A stretch of DNA of 64,000 bases. Origin: Adineta vaga (taxonomy: Eukaryota > Rotifera). Each line of letters starts with the position of its first letter. Within the stretch, counting starts at the first letter, position 1. The stretch lies in NCBI GenBank assembly GCA_021613535.1, contig CP075493.1, positions 12,152,001 through 12,216,000 of the forward strand, given 5' to 3'. A program made the translations under genes and the position numbers. Shown one piece after another: positions 20,194 to 32,100 of the stretch. The notes below the pieces were generated by a model, which made no database searches, was not told where the DNA came from, and saw only the letters and a program-made list of their open reading frames with translations.

Positions 20194-22420
20194 ATGACTC
20201 ATACATTGATATATATTTGTTTAGGTTTTATAGTATTATTCATTTTGTACAGAAAAATGGTCACAATTGCTGATAATGTCAGCACAGATCAGAATGTGCA
20301 ACAATTAATGAATGTTGTTGATCGTATTTTCACAGAACGATTTTATGACATCAAATTTGGGATTGAAGTTCACACGTAGAATTGATTTGTATCTACTTTT
20401 TTCGTATGCAAATCTTATTATTCTTAGTCTCGTATTCAACTATTGCATAAGCCGATCAGCACAAGATACCGAAAATGCTTTATTCGTAAAAACGAGTGGT
20501 CGACGCAAGTATTTATTAGGTATTACAGTAAGTAAAAACACCTGTAGGACTGGTGCAGAAATTTATTTTCTTGTGGAAAATTATCTGATAACCCATGTAA
20601 ATAAACTTTATGAAGTGAGTAATAATTATTGCGTCACATAGTTCGTTTTCAACTTTTAAACAAATCTCAAAACTATCCTTTCTAAAAATTGTTCTTTATT
20701 AAAGAAATGCATATATCAATAGCTAAATTGTTCGTATGTGACTTTAGTTAATGAAGGACCATTCAGAGGAAGATTTACTTCCAATATATGTGAAAAAATG
20801 ACGTGAATATTATCAATCAAGTGACATAACAAGTCGTCTTTTCAACTATCTCAATCAACATTGGATACGGATAGCAATTAATTATGGTTATAGATCTATT
20901 TATCAGATATTTACAGTACGTATTTGTTAGAAAGATGAGGTTCAATACTCAAGATATTACCTACTGCTCGCCTCTATAGATATAAAAAAAGATTTTTTAT
21001 GCTTGAACATCGAGTTCATCATGAAGTAAACCACCTAGAGACTATCAATCGAATTCCAGTTTACGAAATTTGGTTCCTTTTAGTTCTTGCATTCAATTCC
21101 GTAAGAGTACCCGTTGGACTTATTATATTTAGTTATGTATGTTAATATGGCGCGAACTTCTTTGGAAACGTCTGAATGATAAATTAACTATCGCGTGTTC
21201 TAATTTGATAAAAACATGGCGGTCAAAACCAATCGATGAAATTCAACTTATTGCTGATGTTATTCATAGCTATAGTACGTAATATAAATTTTCTTTATAT
21301 GGCAACATCTTCTTCGTCTTACTTCATAGAAACGATAGAATTTAACGAAGATATGTTCATATGGATTAGTAATTGTCAGACAAGAGTATTAGAAGAAAAG
21401 ATTTATGAAAATTACTTTGAAAAACAATTTCTTCAAGATAGTCAAGATTTTTATCGATCAAGAATAGCATTCGATTTCCAAAATGATTCTATCCTCAATT
21501 ATTTGAAACAAGTTTGTAGAGAAGTTCTATATTATCGAATTTCAGCATGATTCCATTTTCTTAGATACCTTCATATATAACAAATGACATTCAATCGATT
21601 TATCCTCATTTACAATCGTCGACACAAGTTAAAATGTTAGAATTGATTTCTAAAATATTCTTCGAAGACCATCTGAATATGATTTGTGACGAACTTTATA
21701 AATCGATTGAAAATAAAAACAATCAAAGTATGAAAAATCATATTCGTTTTTCGTTCCGTCGAAATAATTTATGTATGTTTACAGATCTACACATAACTTA
21801 TCAGTCTATCAAGCATGTAATACCGATGAAAGAGATCATTGCCAAGAAAACTAAGGATCATTTTTATCAATTCATTCAGCATGCAGAACATTGTATTGAA
21901 ACAATCTTCCAACTACACAAAAGATACATGAAACTCATTCATGAAAATTTTAACAATGAACTATGTTTCAGAATTTGTATTGATCAAGTAAAATCTCGTC
22001 TTTATATTTTTATCAATTGCTGAAAATTTTTCAGATTTGTGGCGAATATTTAATTGAGAATTCAGTTGTAGAGCTCGGTGATTCGAAAACAAAATTAATT
22101 GATCCTGTAGTTGATTACTATAATGAATTATTGAAACAAACGTTTGTTCGATTAGATTCTGCATGATTTTGAATGGATTAATACACTTTTTTTAGACATG
22201 GTTCTGTCGAAGATATCGCTTGCGAAGAAAAACTCAATCAAATATTGTTATTGTTTTATAATCAGGGATGTGAGAGTCGAGGTAGAGAAGAAACACTTAC
22301 CTTCGCTTTCAACCCCAAGCTTTGTTAGAATTCGATCATATTTCTTTCATTTAGATTATTCTGAATAGTACTTCAGATAACTATTTTATCCAGAATTTTT
22401 ATCAAAAACTATTTTCAAAA
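20194..22420 (+). pseudogene. Cullin-like copy 1, N-terminal and middle part, broken
   Basis: Exon-like pieces in order match the cullin N-terminal repeats: DLYLLF...VFNYC (near 20385-20450), YFLVENYLITHVNKLYE, NYLNQHWIR preceded by an in-frame TGA at 20799-20801, LLWKRLNDKLT and ADVIHSY, FEKQFLQDSQDFYRSR with NDSILNYLKQV, then CGEYLIENSVV and EEKLNQILLLFYNQ. The first piece (ATG 20194 or 20257) needs a frame change at about 20375 to reach the next. A 24-bp gap with GT-AG ends at about 20403 is too short to be a convincing intron. The copy reaches only the start of the cullin homology domain (FYQKLFSKRF). It is probably a degenerate paralogue of the gene that follows it. Confidence 0.6.
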
Positions 22421-25000
22421 CGTTTCATGGATCAATTCGACTCTTTTGAAACTGATGATAAGTCAGTGATTGATCCTCAACTTAAAAAGATTCTTCATTT
22501 TTATGCACATCAATGGGAAAAATATCGAATATCTACTCAAAAAGAAACAAATGCAAACGATGTTTATGAACTATTTCCTGTAAGTCTACATATACTGTTT
22601 TTTTTCCATTAACAATTTGAGTTAAGATAACAATAAATATTTGGAGAAAAGTTCTTTTTCAACCATTACATGAACAAATCACACAAGCTTGTCTTCAATT
22701 AATTAACTCTGAACGAAATAAACAAGTTATTCCTACTCATTTGATAGGTGCAGTTATTCAGAGTTATGGTATGAACAAAACCAAATGAATTAATTTTTTT
22801 TTATTACTATTCTATATTTCTAGTGGCATTGAATTCTGCATCATCAACTTTTAAAGTTCTTAAAAATTCATTTGGAACTCAATTTCTTGCAGGAACACAA
22901 AAATTCTATCGATTAGAAGCTATTAACTTTCTTATTGATCATTCTGTAACAGAATATCTGAAAAAAGTTGTAGCACGTTTCGACGAAGAAGAGCAGCGTG
23001 TTCGATCTTATTTGCATCCATCATTATTACAGCCGTTGATTGAAAATCTCGAAAATATTCTTATTCGTGATCGACTTGATTTAATTTACGACGAGGCAAA
23101 AATACTTATTCGTGATGAAAGATATCATGGTTTTGTATACCCAGAATATTCATAAAAGAATACAAATTTCATTTTCTCGATAGATTTAGCACTTCTTTTC
23201 AAACTAATCAGTCGTATACCAGATGCAGCTAATGGATTAAAGGAAATTGTTCGAAATCACATCTCAGAAATAGGTGTCAATTCCATTAAAAACATCAGTA
23301 AAACTACGATTATTGTAAGTATGACGCCAAAAAGTAGATCTGCACTTATCGCATTGCTAATTTTAAGGATCCAAAAGTTTATATTGACACAATTGTCGAT
23401 GTTCATCATAAATATTTCAAAGTTGTACTAGATGTTTTTAATAATGATCCAAAGTTCCTTGTTTCTTTTCATCAAGTAAGTGTAACTTGAATGAAAAAGA
23501 TTAATTTGTCCTTTTTGAAAATCTGATAGGCTTGTGGCCATTTTATTAATCAAAATGAAGTTATACAAATAGCTGGAATTTTAGTTTGATATTGTGATCT
23601 ATGGTTGAAAAAAGGGTTCGTTGAATGAAAAATCTTCATCCACCAATAATCGTTTTTCTTGTAGGAATACGACTAACAATGAAATCGATCTGGACAAGAA
23701 AATGAATGAGATTATGATTGTTTTCAATTATATTCAAGATAAAGATGTTTTTCTAAGTTTCTATAAGAGAACATTAAGAAAACGTTTACTTGGGCAATTG
23801 AGCATATCGGAAGATCATGAAAAAATGTTAATTTCGAAGTTAAAAGTAAATATTTTTATATAATCACATGCCATCTAATTGATTTCCTTACTTTTTTTCA
23901 GGACACATGTGGTTATGAATATACAGTCGAACTTGAACGAATGTATCAAGATTTTTGTATTAGTCAAACTATAACGGATGAATATCGAAATGATTGTGAA
24001 AGAAAAGAATCGATCTTAAAGGAGAGTTTGAGAGAAAAATGTTCTGTTGGCTTTTCTGTAATGGTTCTCAGTTCAAATATATGGCTACTTTCTGATTCAA
24101 CAAATCTTCTGCTACCAATTGAAGTAAAATTCTTTTTTTTTCTACGGATGAATCAATTGTTTTTCATTGTAGTTAAAGACAACATTTGATCAATTCAACG
24201 AATTTTATACGAATCGCCATCCTAATCGTAAATTAACATGGATTCATCAACAATCCAAAGGAGAATTAGAAATCTCTTTTCATCCTAAGAAATATCTATT
24301 ACAAGTAATTTTTAATGGAAATTGTTCATTCAATTTTTTTAGTTTCTTGCATAGGTGTCATTATATCAAATGACAATTTTATTACTGTTTAATCAAAATT
24401 CGAATTATTGGACAGTTGAGAAACTTTATGATGCAACATTGATCAATTCTGACATATTAAAACAGACACTTTGTAATCTGTCGAAGAATAAAATACTCAT
24501 TTGTGAAAATATTACTAATAAACAAGTTGAAGATTTAGACGAGACCAATATTGAAATGAATTATTCAATTAAATTAGCTGATCAATTCTACAAGTAATTC
24601 TCTACATCAGATATTAATTAAAAATAAAGCAGAATTTCAAATTTTTTAGTAAAAAATTCAAATTAAATCTAAATATACCACGAAAATCTAATGAACAAAA
24701 AAGTATTCAAGATGTTCACACGCAAATTGATGTCGATCGTGAAATGAATGTACAAGCAACAATCATTCGAATTATGAAAACTCGACAAACATTAAAATAT
24801 TCATTATTAATACAAGAAGTTCTTTCTCAAAATGTTTCATATTTCAAACCGGAAATTCCCATTATCGAAGTAAAATCAATCATTGTTTAAATGAATTTTT
24901 TATTAATCTTTAATTTTAGAAATGTATTACTTTGTTGATTGAAAAGGATTATCTTGCACGTTCATCCAATGAAAAAGATGTTTTACATTACTTAGCTTAA
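22421..25000 (+). pseudogene. Cullin-like copy 2 (CUL1-type) with one in-frame TGA
   Basis: Cullins scaffold RING ubiquitin ligases. This copy runs from HFYAHQWEKYRIST through WRKVLFQPLHEQ, FGTQFLAGTQKFYR and VTEYLKKV, then KMNEIMIVFNYIQDKDVF and FYKRTLRKRLL (cullin homology domain), and on to a complete winged-helix/neddylation end with IIRIMKTRQTLKYS (the lysine is the usual NEDD8 site) and a final HYLA before TAA at 24998-25000. Many short introns interrupt it. An in-frame TGA at 23587-23589 falls inside the exon reading ACGHFINQNEV...LV, just before YCDLWLKK, where cullins have Arg or Lys. It lacks roughly the first 90 residues of a cullin. If the TGA is a sequencing error it may still be a gene. 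Confidence 0.65.
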
Positions 25001-25078
25001 AGAGACAACCAATCGACTGAAACATTATTTTATTTTTTTGTCACAAAAAAGAAATTATTCAAGAGACAGACATAATAT

Positions 25079-25345
25079 AAAAACAAACTGTTCTTCTGAT
25101 AGTCTTTATGGATACAAATCAGCATTCCTAAGATAAACAGTGCCAGAATTTTCATCTGTAAATCATACTTTTCCATTTGGTAATATAGACATGCAGTATG
25201 CTGTTTTTGTGCAATATTCAAATTGGCGGTATTATCCAAGTATTTATTTGTCAAATCATATAGTTCAACAGTATCGAGAAAATCATCATTACGTCCAGTT
25301 ACCTGTTAATGGATTGTAAGCTTCAGTACATCTAAGATACACAAT
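25079..25345 (-). pseudogene. Kelch-repeat fragment
   Basis: Minus-strand bits read TEAYNPLTGNWT then stop, LYDLTNKYLDNTANLNIAQKQHT, and in a shifted frame PNGKV. These are parts of one kelch blade with at least one frame change. It lies directly downstream of the cullin locus, opposite strand, and probably comes from the same kelch family as the remnant at 18157-19205. Confidence 0.55.
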
Positions 25346-25816
25346 GGTATTACATCGACTAATTGACTTTGAGCGAGATAATTTGTTTGACATTTGCGAA
25401 TATTCTCTGTAATGAAGTTAGTGAATACTGAGCGAGTTGTTAGAGCACGTGAAAATTTCCAACCGACTTTTACAGATATTTAAATCGATCGAAAATCTTC
25501 TTCCATCGATTGACAAACGAAAGTAAAGAAAATTAATAAATAATATATTATTATTCTTTTCTTGTTTTAATGTGTTCTTAAACGTTTGATTTCATATGGA
25601 AAATATCATTGACAGAAAGATAATTAATTCTATTATGAGCACAACATTGTTCGTTTCCTACGCAATAAACAATGAGAGGAGTTTGATGTCATAGTTATTT
25701 AATAGGTTAGATAGTTTTATCTTATAGCATATTTTCACTCAATATAATTTTGATGAAAATATTTATTTCTAAACATATTTATTAATTTAAATGAAAAAAG
25801 TTAAATAAATAATATA
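25346..25816. other. Intergenic, AT-rich
   Basis: 3' flank of the GIMAP-like gene. No supported feature. Confidence 0.4.
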
Positions 25817-27288
25817 TCATTTGGGTATATAACTTCGATGGCCACCGGGAGTCATATAATATTGTCCACCGCGTGTTCCTTCATAGATCGCGCGACCATT
25901 TGCAGCACCTCTCGTAGCCATATATTCACCTGTAAATCGACCACCATGTGCGCCTCCGATACCAGAACTAGTTGGTCGTGCTCTTTGAATTGGCATCTCC
26001 ATACCAGAGCCCATTGATGAAAAGGGCATGCCCATACCACCCATACCACAATTCACCGGTGACATACCACCACCACCTCCTCCTCCTATGCCCTGAAGTT
26101 GAGCCATGCGAGCCATCATACTGGAAAAATTGTTATCATCATTACTGTCTCTTCTTCGAGAAGATCGAGCTGAATTTAATTTACTTCTGAGCTAGAATTA
26201 AAAAGACAACAGATGGAGATAAATCGTTCTTTTCCTATGCTTACTTCTCTTTCACGTTGTTCTGCTTTGCGTTGTTCTTCACGAATCTTGATACGAAAAT
26301 AATAACTGTATTAACAAGATGATATAACTAATACATTAACTCACTTTTTGCATTTGTTCTTCATTTTTTTGTCTTTCCTCTTCTCGTGCCTAAAAATATA
26401 CGTACAAAATGAATCATTCATATGAAACAAAGACAGTATTCATACTTTTGTTGCTATGGCATCTTCTGCGGCTTTCTTTTTCTGACGTTCTTCTTCTTCT
26501 TCTCTCTGTTTTTCTTCCTGTCGTTTTCTTTCAATACGTTGATATTCAGCATTCGTATAACAATCTCCATTATTACTTCTGATCATACTATCAATAATTT
26601 CAATTAATTGATTGGTTTTTTTCTCTAACTGTTGACCACTTAATTTGTTATTGATTGCAAATGTTCGACCACCACATTCTCGAACTAAATCTCGTACATC
26701 AGGTGATGTATTAATAAATTCATTTAAATTTTGTCCTTCTTCCAATTTATCTTCACCAGTAAAAACCACAATGCAATATTTAATCGCACCTGATCCAAAA
26801 ATATGTCGAATAAAATCGACTGTCTGTTTTTCTTCTGGTGTAAATCGACCAACTTGAATAACAATCAAAAAAGCATGAACACCAGGTGTAGTCATTTCAA
26901 AAATTTGTGAAGCAATTTTTCGTTCAACCATTTCATTTGTCATCGTTCTATTGGTATCGAAAAATCCCGGTGTATCAACAACAGTAAGATTTTTCTGTTG
27001 ACCACCATTATCGTTATAGTTATATTGTCCAGATTTGCAATCGGTTGTAATTGATCTAGCTGATTGAGTAGCATAAAAAGCACTACGAGAATGTAATAAC
27101 GAATTGCCAGTGGAACTTTTTCCTGGAGTGAAGACTTTTTTTTAAAGAAAAGAAGAATTAAATCAGAGATTCACTAACCATTTCCTGTTTTTCCAACTAA
27201 GACTACACGCATTTGATTTTGTGACGAAGCCTAAAAGATCAAATACGATTTCTTTCAATGTTAGAAGTTATCTTTTACTTCATACCAT
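25817..27288 (-). CDS. GIMAP/AIG1-like GTPase with coiled coil and C-terminal tag domain
   Basis: Exons phase exactly: 27286-27288 (ATG only), 27179-27230, 26446-27122, 26345-26389, 26245-26286 and 25817-26191, giving 397 residues. The G domain has the P-loop GKTGNGKSSTGNS (14-26), the G3 motif DTPGFFDT near 68-75, and FTGEDKLEEG in the region of the conserved AIG1 box. A long charged Arg/Glu/Lys coiled coil follows, then a Gly/Met-rich linker, then a final 45-residue domain ending GRAIYEGTRGGQYYMTPGG. The last domain resembles the PBCV-specific basic adaptor domain and matches the C terminus of the kinase encoded next door. GIMAP/IAN proteins act in immunity and membrane trafficking in other organisms; the role here is inferred only. 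If the tiny first exon is wrong, translation could start at the Met codon inside exon 2 (about 27210). Confidence 0.85.
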
Positions 27289-27501
27289 CTTTTACTTGTG
27301 TATAATATTTGTATGCTAGTCAGTGCAAAAATTCATTGCAACATTTTATATTTATATATGTAAAGAAGAACGCTGCATCGGAGTATTCCATTAATGCTGC
27401 GTCATCAAAACGAAAGAAAAATTTACTGGGTATTTTTGTGGGTTTTTTAAAGAGTTATTACGCATGAGCATTTGTACTAATTCTTAACTAGAGAACTTCA
27501 C
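27289..27501. promoter_or_regulatory. Shared divergent promoter interval of the GTPase and kinase genes
   Basis: Only 213 bp separate the two start codons on opposite strands, so both promoters must lie in or overlap this interval. It is AT-rich with TATA-like runs near 27345-27360. No individual element is assigned. Confidence 0.5.
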
Positions 27502-28627
27502 ATGGTTAAAAATTGTCAATTAGGACCTATTCTTAGTTATGGATCTGAAGGAACGGTTCATTCAGGATCATGGCAAGGAACTATTGCAGCAATTAAAGTG
27601 CTCACCAATCAATATGCACGTCGTGCTGAAACTGAAATGAAATTAGTACGAAGTTTAAATCAAATTAACATTATTAAATATTATGATCTTGAATATGAAA
27701 AAGGCATTGCTTATTTATCGATGGAATTCATTACAGGTGGTAATCTTTATGAATTTATTCAAAAACAAGTTAATTCGAGTTCTTATTGGACAATTATTGA
27801 TCAAATCTTACAAGATGTCGCTCGAGGAATGGCATATCTTCATAACTCTCGGATCGTTCAAGGTGATTTAAAAAGTCATAATATTCTTCTACGTGAAAAT
27901 ACATATCAAGCAGTCATTTGTGACTTTGGTATTGCGAAATATCTAGATAATGATCATCAGGAAAAGAAACGTACTAATACAACGAAAGGTAAATTTATTA
28001 ACTTATCTATCATTTATATTTGTAGCAATGCATACTATAGGAACGATTCGATGGATGGCACCTGAACTTTGTACACCACCACCAGAACCATCATCATATT
28101 TATCAGATGTGTGGAGTTATGGTTGTACTATTTTAGAAGTAACAAGTGCTCATGAACCTTGGACAGAACAATATAATGATGATAGTCTACTCTTTCGAGC
28201 TCTTCAACGTAAAGAGAATGCATATTTGTTTGCTCGTATCTGTACGAATCAAACAGGACCATTACATCTACGTCAATTGCTAATACAATGTTGCGCATGG
28301 TCAAAAACTGATCGTCCACAATTTACAGATATTCTTCGACAATTCAACGTCGATGAGTATGCAGATTGTATGTCTGTTGATAGTACAGTCTCGAATGAAC
28401 AATCGTCGACTCTTGAAAGAAATGATGATTGCCATACAAAGATCCAGTATCAAACAAAACAAAATCGAAACATGGCTCAGACATCCACTAACAGTCATGG
28501 TGGACGTTTGACTGGAGAAGTATATACTAGTAAAGGTACAGCTAACGGTCGACCTATCTATGAAGGTGCTAAAGGTGGTTTGTATTATTTAACACCTAGT
28601 GGTGCAAAAGTGTATTTACATAAATAA
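27502..28627 (+). CDS. TKL-type protein kinase with the same C-terminal tag domain
   Basis: Exons 27502-27988 and 28026-28627 (37-bp intron) give 362 residues. The kinase domain has a Gly-rich loop GSEGTVHSG, AAIKVL with the ATP-binding Lys near residue 32, a catalytic loop reading IVQGDLKSHNIL (the His-Arg of HRD are replaced by Gln-Gly but the Asp is kept), DFGIAK, and MAPEL. After the domain comes a Ser/Gln-rich linker and then GGRLTGEVYTSKGTANGR, followed by PIYEGAKGGLYYLTPSG. This tail is the same small basic module that ends the GIMAP-like GTPase transcribed from the other side. The kinase is likely active and cytosolic; the shared tag suggests a common partner or location. Confidence 0.87.
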
Positions 28628-28657
28628 ATTCTCATCTTTATTTCGGTTGATTATTAT

Positions 28658-30482
28658 TCATTCATTTTTATGAAAACTACTCATAGACAAACATACATAA
28701 TGAATTAAGTAATCAAAATTGACATGAATGTTTCGTTTTTCTCTATAGAGTTCGGAACTTGTTCTTATGTGCCATGTAAAATTGTTAATCGGTATAACAT
28801 TTAGAGAGTTTGAATAACGTTGAACTGATGATGATGAATTCTCTACTCTGTATGGATTGTCAACATTGTTCTTCTTCAGGCGTTGTGTGTTTTTCTGAAA
28901 CCATTCAGTAGAAATATCTTTTGATGATACATGCTTATCAAATTCAAATGTAACACTTTTCAATTGTATGAATTTATCAATAATCGAACTCATCAATTCT
29001 TTGGATTGGATTACAACTTGTAAATGACGAATATTAACTAATGATTGAAAAAGTTCATGAATATTTTCATGATAAATTGGATACGCCGATTCATCTATAT
29101 CTCTTTCATATGGACGTTTTCTAGTCTTCCGCAAATAAAGAGAATGAATATGTTCAGGAAAAATGAATGCTGAATCGAGTGGTGTTAAAATCAATTGTTG
29201 AACATGACATGTATGTGTCAGTATTAATTGTATAATATCTATTTGTTGAGAAGTAAACGTTGAAAAGTCAAGTTTTTGTACTTGTTTTAAATCTATACAA
29301 GATGTAAGAGTATCGATTAATTCTCGACAATGTATAGAATCACACATTCCATTGTAAATCGCTAAAGATTTCGTTTTTGTAAAACAAAAATTAAATGATT
29401 TGGACTTTGGTATATAGTAGAAATATGAGTTCAACTGACGGTCAAAGAAGATTTTATTGTATAGATGCATTGGCACTGTTGATAATGGTGGATACGTGAA
29501 GAGAACATTAGATACCGATTGAGGACGAAAATGAGGCACTGAATAGATGATATGTCTATCGTTGAAAGAATCTTCACTATATGCAACGTACCAATGTTTT
29601 TCTTCAAACCAAAAATTCGAACGAAATTGTTCGAGTAAATCTTCTGGAGAATTTTCAAGTTAATCACGTATAGTAAATCGAAATCGAAATTTCTCGATGG
29701 ATGTTTTTCGTAGATATTCTTCCCATCGAATAGCATCGATTATATCCACTCTACCGAATCCTTCGATTGTCAACGATTTCAATCTAATCAATTTCATTAA
29801 ACAATTTTCAAGCACATCAAATGCTATGTTATGCATTCTAGAATTGAAAGAGAAATATAAAACTCCAACATCAATTGTATCTTCTTACCTAACTTGATTT
29901 CCAGCTGTGATAATGATGATAAGTTTTCACATAGACTTTCGAATTTCTCTGTAGGTATACCTCATTATCATAATTATCATCCTTAAAAAGTGAAACTTTC
30001 AAGTAAATTAATGAAGATATGTCAAGACATTGAGATATGTTAAAACTTTTGCTTGTTGAGAAATAATTTGGATAATGATTTCATCGAAATCTTCTTTCGG
30101 AAAATTTTATTGGAATGTCAACGACGATGTTTGACATGGTAAACTGATTTGCATGTTTCTCATGTAGGTGAAATCGATGGATTTTAAATTGATAAATTTG
30201 TTTTGAAAGTCAGGGAAGTGATAGAGAAAAAGTGGTATTTGATCAGGCATATATTCCGGATAATCGAAGAGAATGAACTTGTTGTGGCTGTAATTGAGTA
30301 CAAATCAAATCCAAATTCGATCGAGATATTTGACGAAAGTCAAGTTTCATTGAATAAGAACTGATAATTCGATCAAAACAGTGATTCAAATCATCGAAAC
30401 CATTGAAGATATCCAATCCGGTCAAATAGTCAAAAATTTCGTATATTATTTCGGCCGATAACAAGTTGAAAGATGACTTCAT
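28658..30482 (-). pseudogene. F-box/LRR-like gene, inactivated
   Basis: The 5' end (ATG 30482) reads NLLSAEIIYEIFDYLTGLDI, a clear F-box, followed by the LRR-like start typical of bdelloid F-box proteins (QVHSLRLSG). The frame then shifts at about 30250 into EYMPDQIPLFLYHFPDF. A TAA interrupts at 30107-30109, and a second TAA at 29660-29662 splits RFTIRD from LENSPEDLLEQFRSNFWF. The remaining 3' part (to 28658) is open and intact. Three disruptions in one gene make decay more likely than error. An intact relative lies at 56117-57888. Confidence 0.65.
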
Positions 30483-31215
30483 ATTCGGACTTTTCCTCTC
30501 GTAATTCTTAACAAACAGTCAAAAGAGTTTTGTTATTTTAAAATGTCAGTAAATACATTGGACGACTTAGTCACATGTATACTTCTCTGATTTTCATTAT
30601 TCTCCTTCTTTTCTGCTATGTTAGAGAGCGCGTGAGAAAAAAAGAATGCAGTCTTCTTTCTGTTCTCTTGAGTTGATTTCTGTTTTTATTTGCTTTTAAA
30701 ACCGATGAAAATGAAAGTCAGGTTTCTAATATGCTGACATCCCAGACATAAACTAATCCACAACCACACCCGCACCACTTCTACTTGATTGATGTTGTTC
30801 AAAAAACCGCTAGTTAAATCATTTCGTTACTCTTATAAAAGATCAGCAGAAAGAACCCTATATTTTATTAAACAAAATGAGAATTTATAGACAAAAATGA
30901 CAAAAAAAAATTGTCCAGGGAAGAAATCGAGAACCTTCTTTTCGTCTGTACAAAGTATATAGTTAATCGAAAAGAAAGATTAGAATAAGACTGCATATGT
31001 GCCTGGACGAATATAGAGAAGAAGAATAGAAAAGAAAGAGAACGATGATTAGAATGATGGGGTATATGTAACCACTACGTTACAAATAAGATGTATCGTC
31101 CGCGACGAATTGTCGATTGACAAATTGTCCTAGCCCCGCTTTGTTATCATTACAAAGACTAAACAGAATGTGACTATATAGTTTCATAGATATAAAAGAC
31201 ATCTACTTTCTCAGT
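30483..31215. other. Intergenic
   Basis: Purine- and AT-rich DNA of 730 bp. A TATA-like ATATAAAAG lies at about 31191-31199, close before the GrpB-family start. No gene is supported. Confidence 0.4.
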
Positions 31216-32100
31216 ATGACCATCTTCTTAAACTTATCATTCTTTCATTCGATTGTGTTTTGTCTAAAGATGAATTTGAAATTAATTCGAACATGGATTT
31301 TATCGTTTCTCATGTCACTTGGTATAATGCATCATTCACGAACACGAAAGATATCCCATCTTATCTTCATATTAGCTTTGTATGCTTCAATTGCCTTATT
31401 CGGTTACAAAGAATATGCTGTTTCTATCGTCATTTTATATACTTTGATAATGATAATTTGGACTTTATATGAGAGACGTTCATTATTTCAAACATATATC
31501 AATATGTATTATATTAAAAAGGATAATGCACTTGTCTTAAAACCATGGACACCAAAATGGAAAGAAGAATTTGAAAATGAGAAAGATCGTTTAAATAAAA
31601 TTATTTTATTCAAATGGAAACATATTTTTCACCAGGAACTCTCACCAGATGGTATCATTCATATTGGTTCGACTTCAATCGAAAACATTGCATTTGCTAA
31701 ACCAATTCATGATTTAGCACTTGCCATTACAACAGAACATGTACCAAAAGAGTTTTGTGAAGATTTACGAAAAGCTGGATATAAATATGTTGGTGCTGCT
31801 CCACATACGTTATCCTGTCAAGATCATTGGTTTTTTAATATTACACCACAGAATGAAATTGATACCAAAGGATATGGATTTGATCTTCACGTGTTATTAC
31901 CATCTGTTCATCAATGGCTTCGAGACATTATAAATTTCTGTCAATATTTAACAGAACATCCAATCGATCGAAATAAATATTCAAGTTTAAAAAGCGAAAT
32001 TGCACAAACTGAAACTGATATTCACTCGTATGCAATGAAAAAAAAGAAACTTGTGTTTATGTTATTAGAAAAATCACGAGAATGGGCTAAAACTAAATAA
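31216..32100 (+). CDS. Membrane protein with a GrpB-family (UPF0157) domain
   Basis: 294 residues from ATG 31216, single exon. The N-terminal ~95 residues contain two or three hydrophobic helices (around 3-22, 40-52 and 58-80). The C-terminal domain starts WTPKWKEEFENEKDRLNKI and has IHIGSTSIENIAFAKPIHDL, the hallmark of the GrpB/UPF0157 nucleotidyltransferase-like fold (bacterial form GSTSVPGLAAKP.iD). GrpB proteins are mostly bacterial; some are fused to CoaE kinase. The attached membrane region is not usual for bacterial GrpB, so I read this as an acquired domain that gained a eukaryotic membrane anchor. Substrate unknown. Confidence 0.75.
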   Translation: MTIFLNLSFFHSIVFCLKMNLKLIRTWILSFLMSLGIMHHSRTRKISHLIFILALYASIALFGYKEYAVSIVILYTLIMIIWTLYERRSLFQTYINMYYIKKDNALVLKPWTPKWKEEFENEKDRLNKIILFKWKHIFHQELSPDGIIHIGSTSIENIAFAKPIHDLALAITTEHVPKEFCEDLRKAGYKYVGAAPHTLSCQDHWFFNITPQNEIDTKGYGFDLHVLLPSVHQWLRDIINFCQYLTEHPIDRNKYSSLKSEIAQTETDIHSYAMKKKKLVFMLLEKSREWAKTK

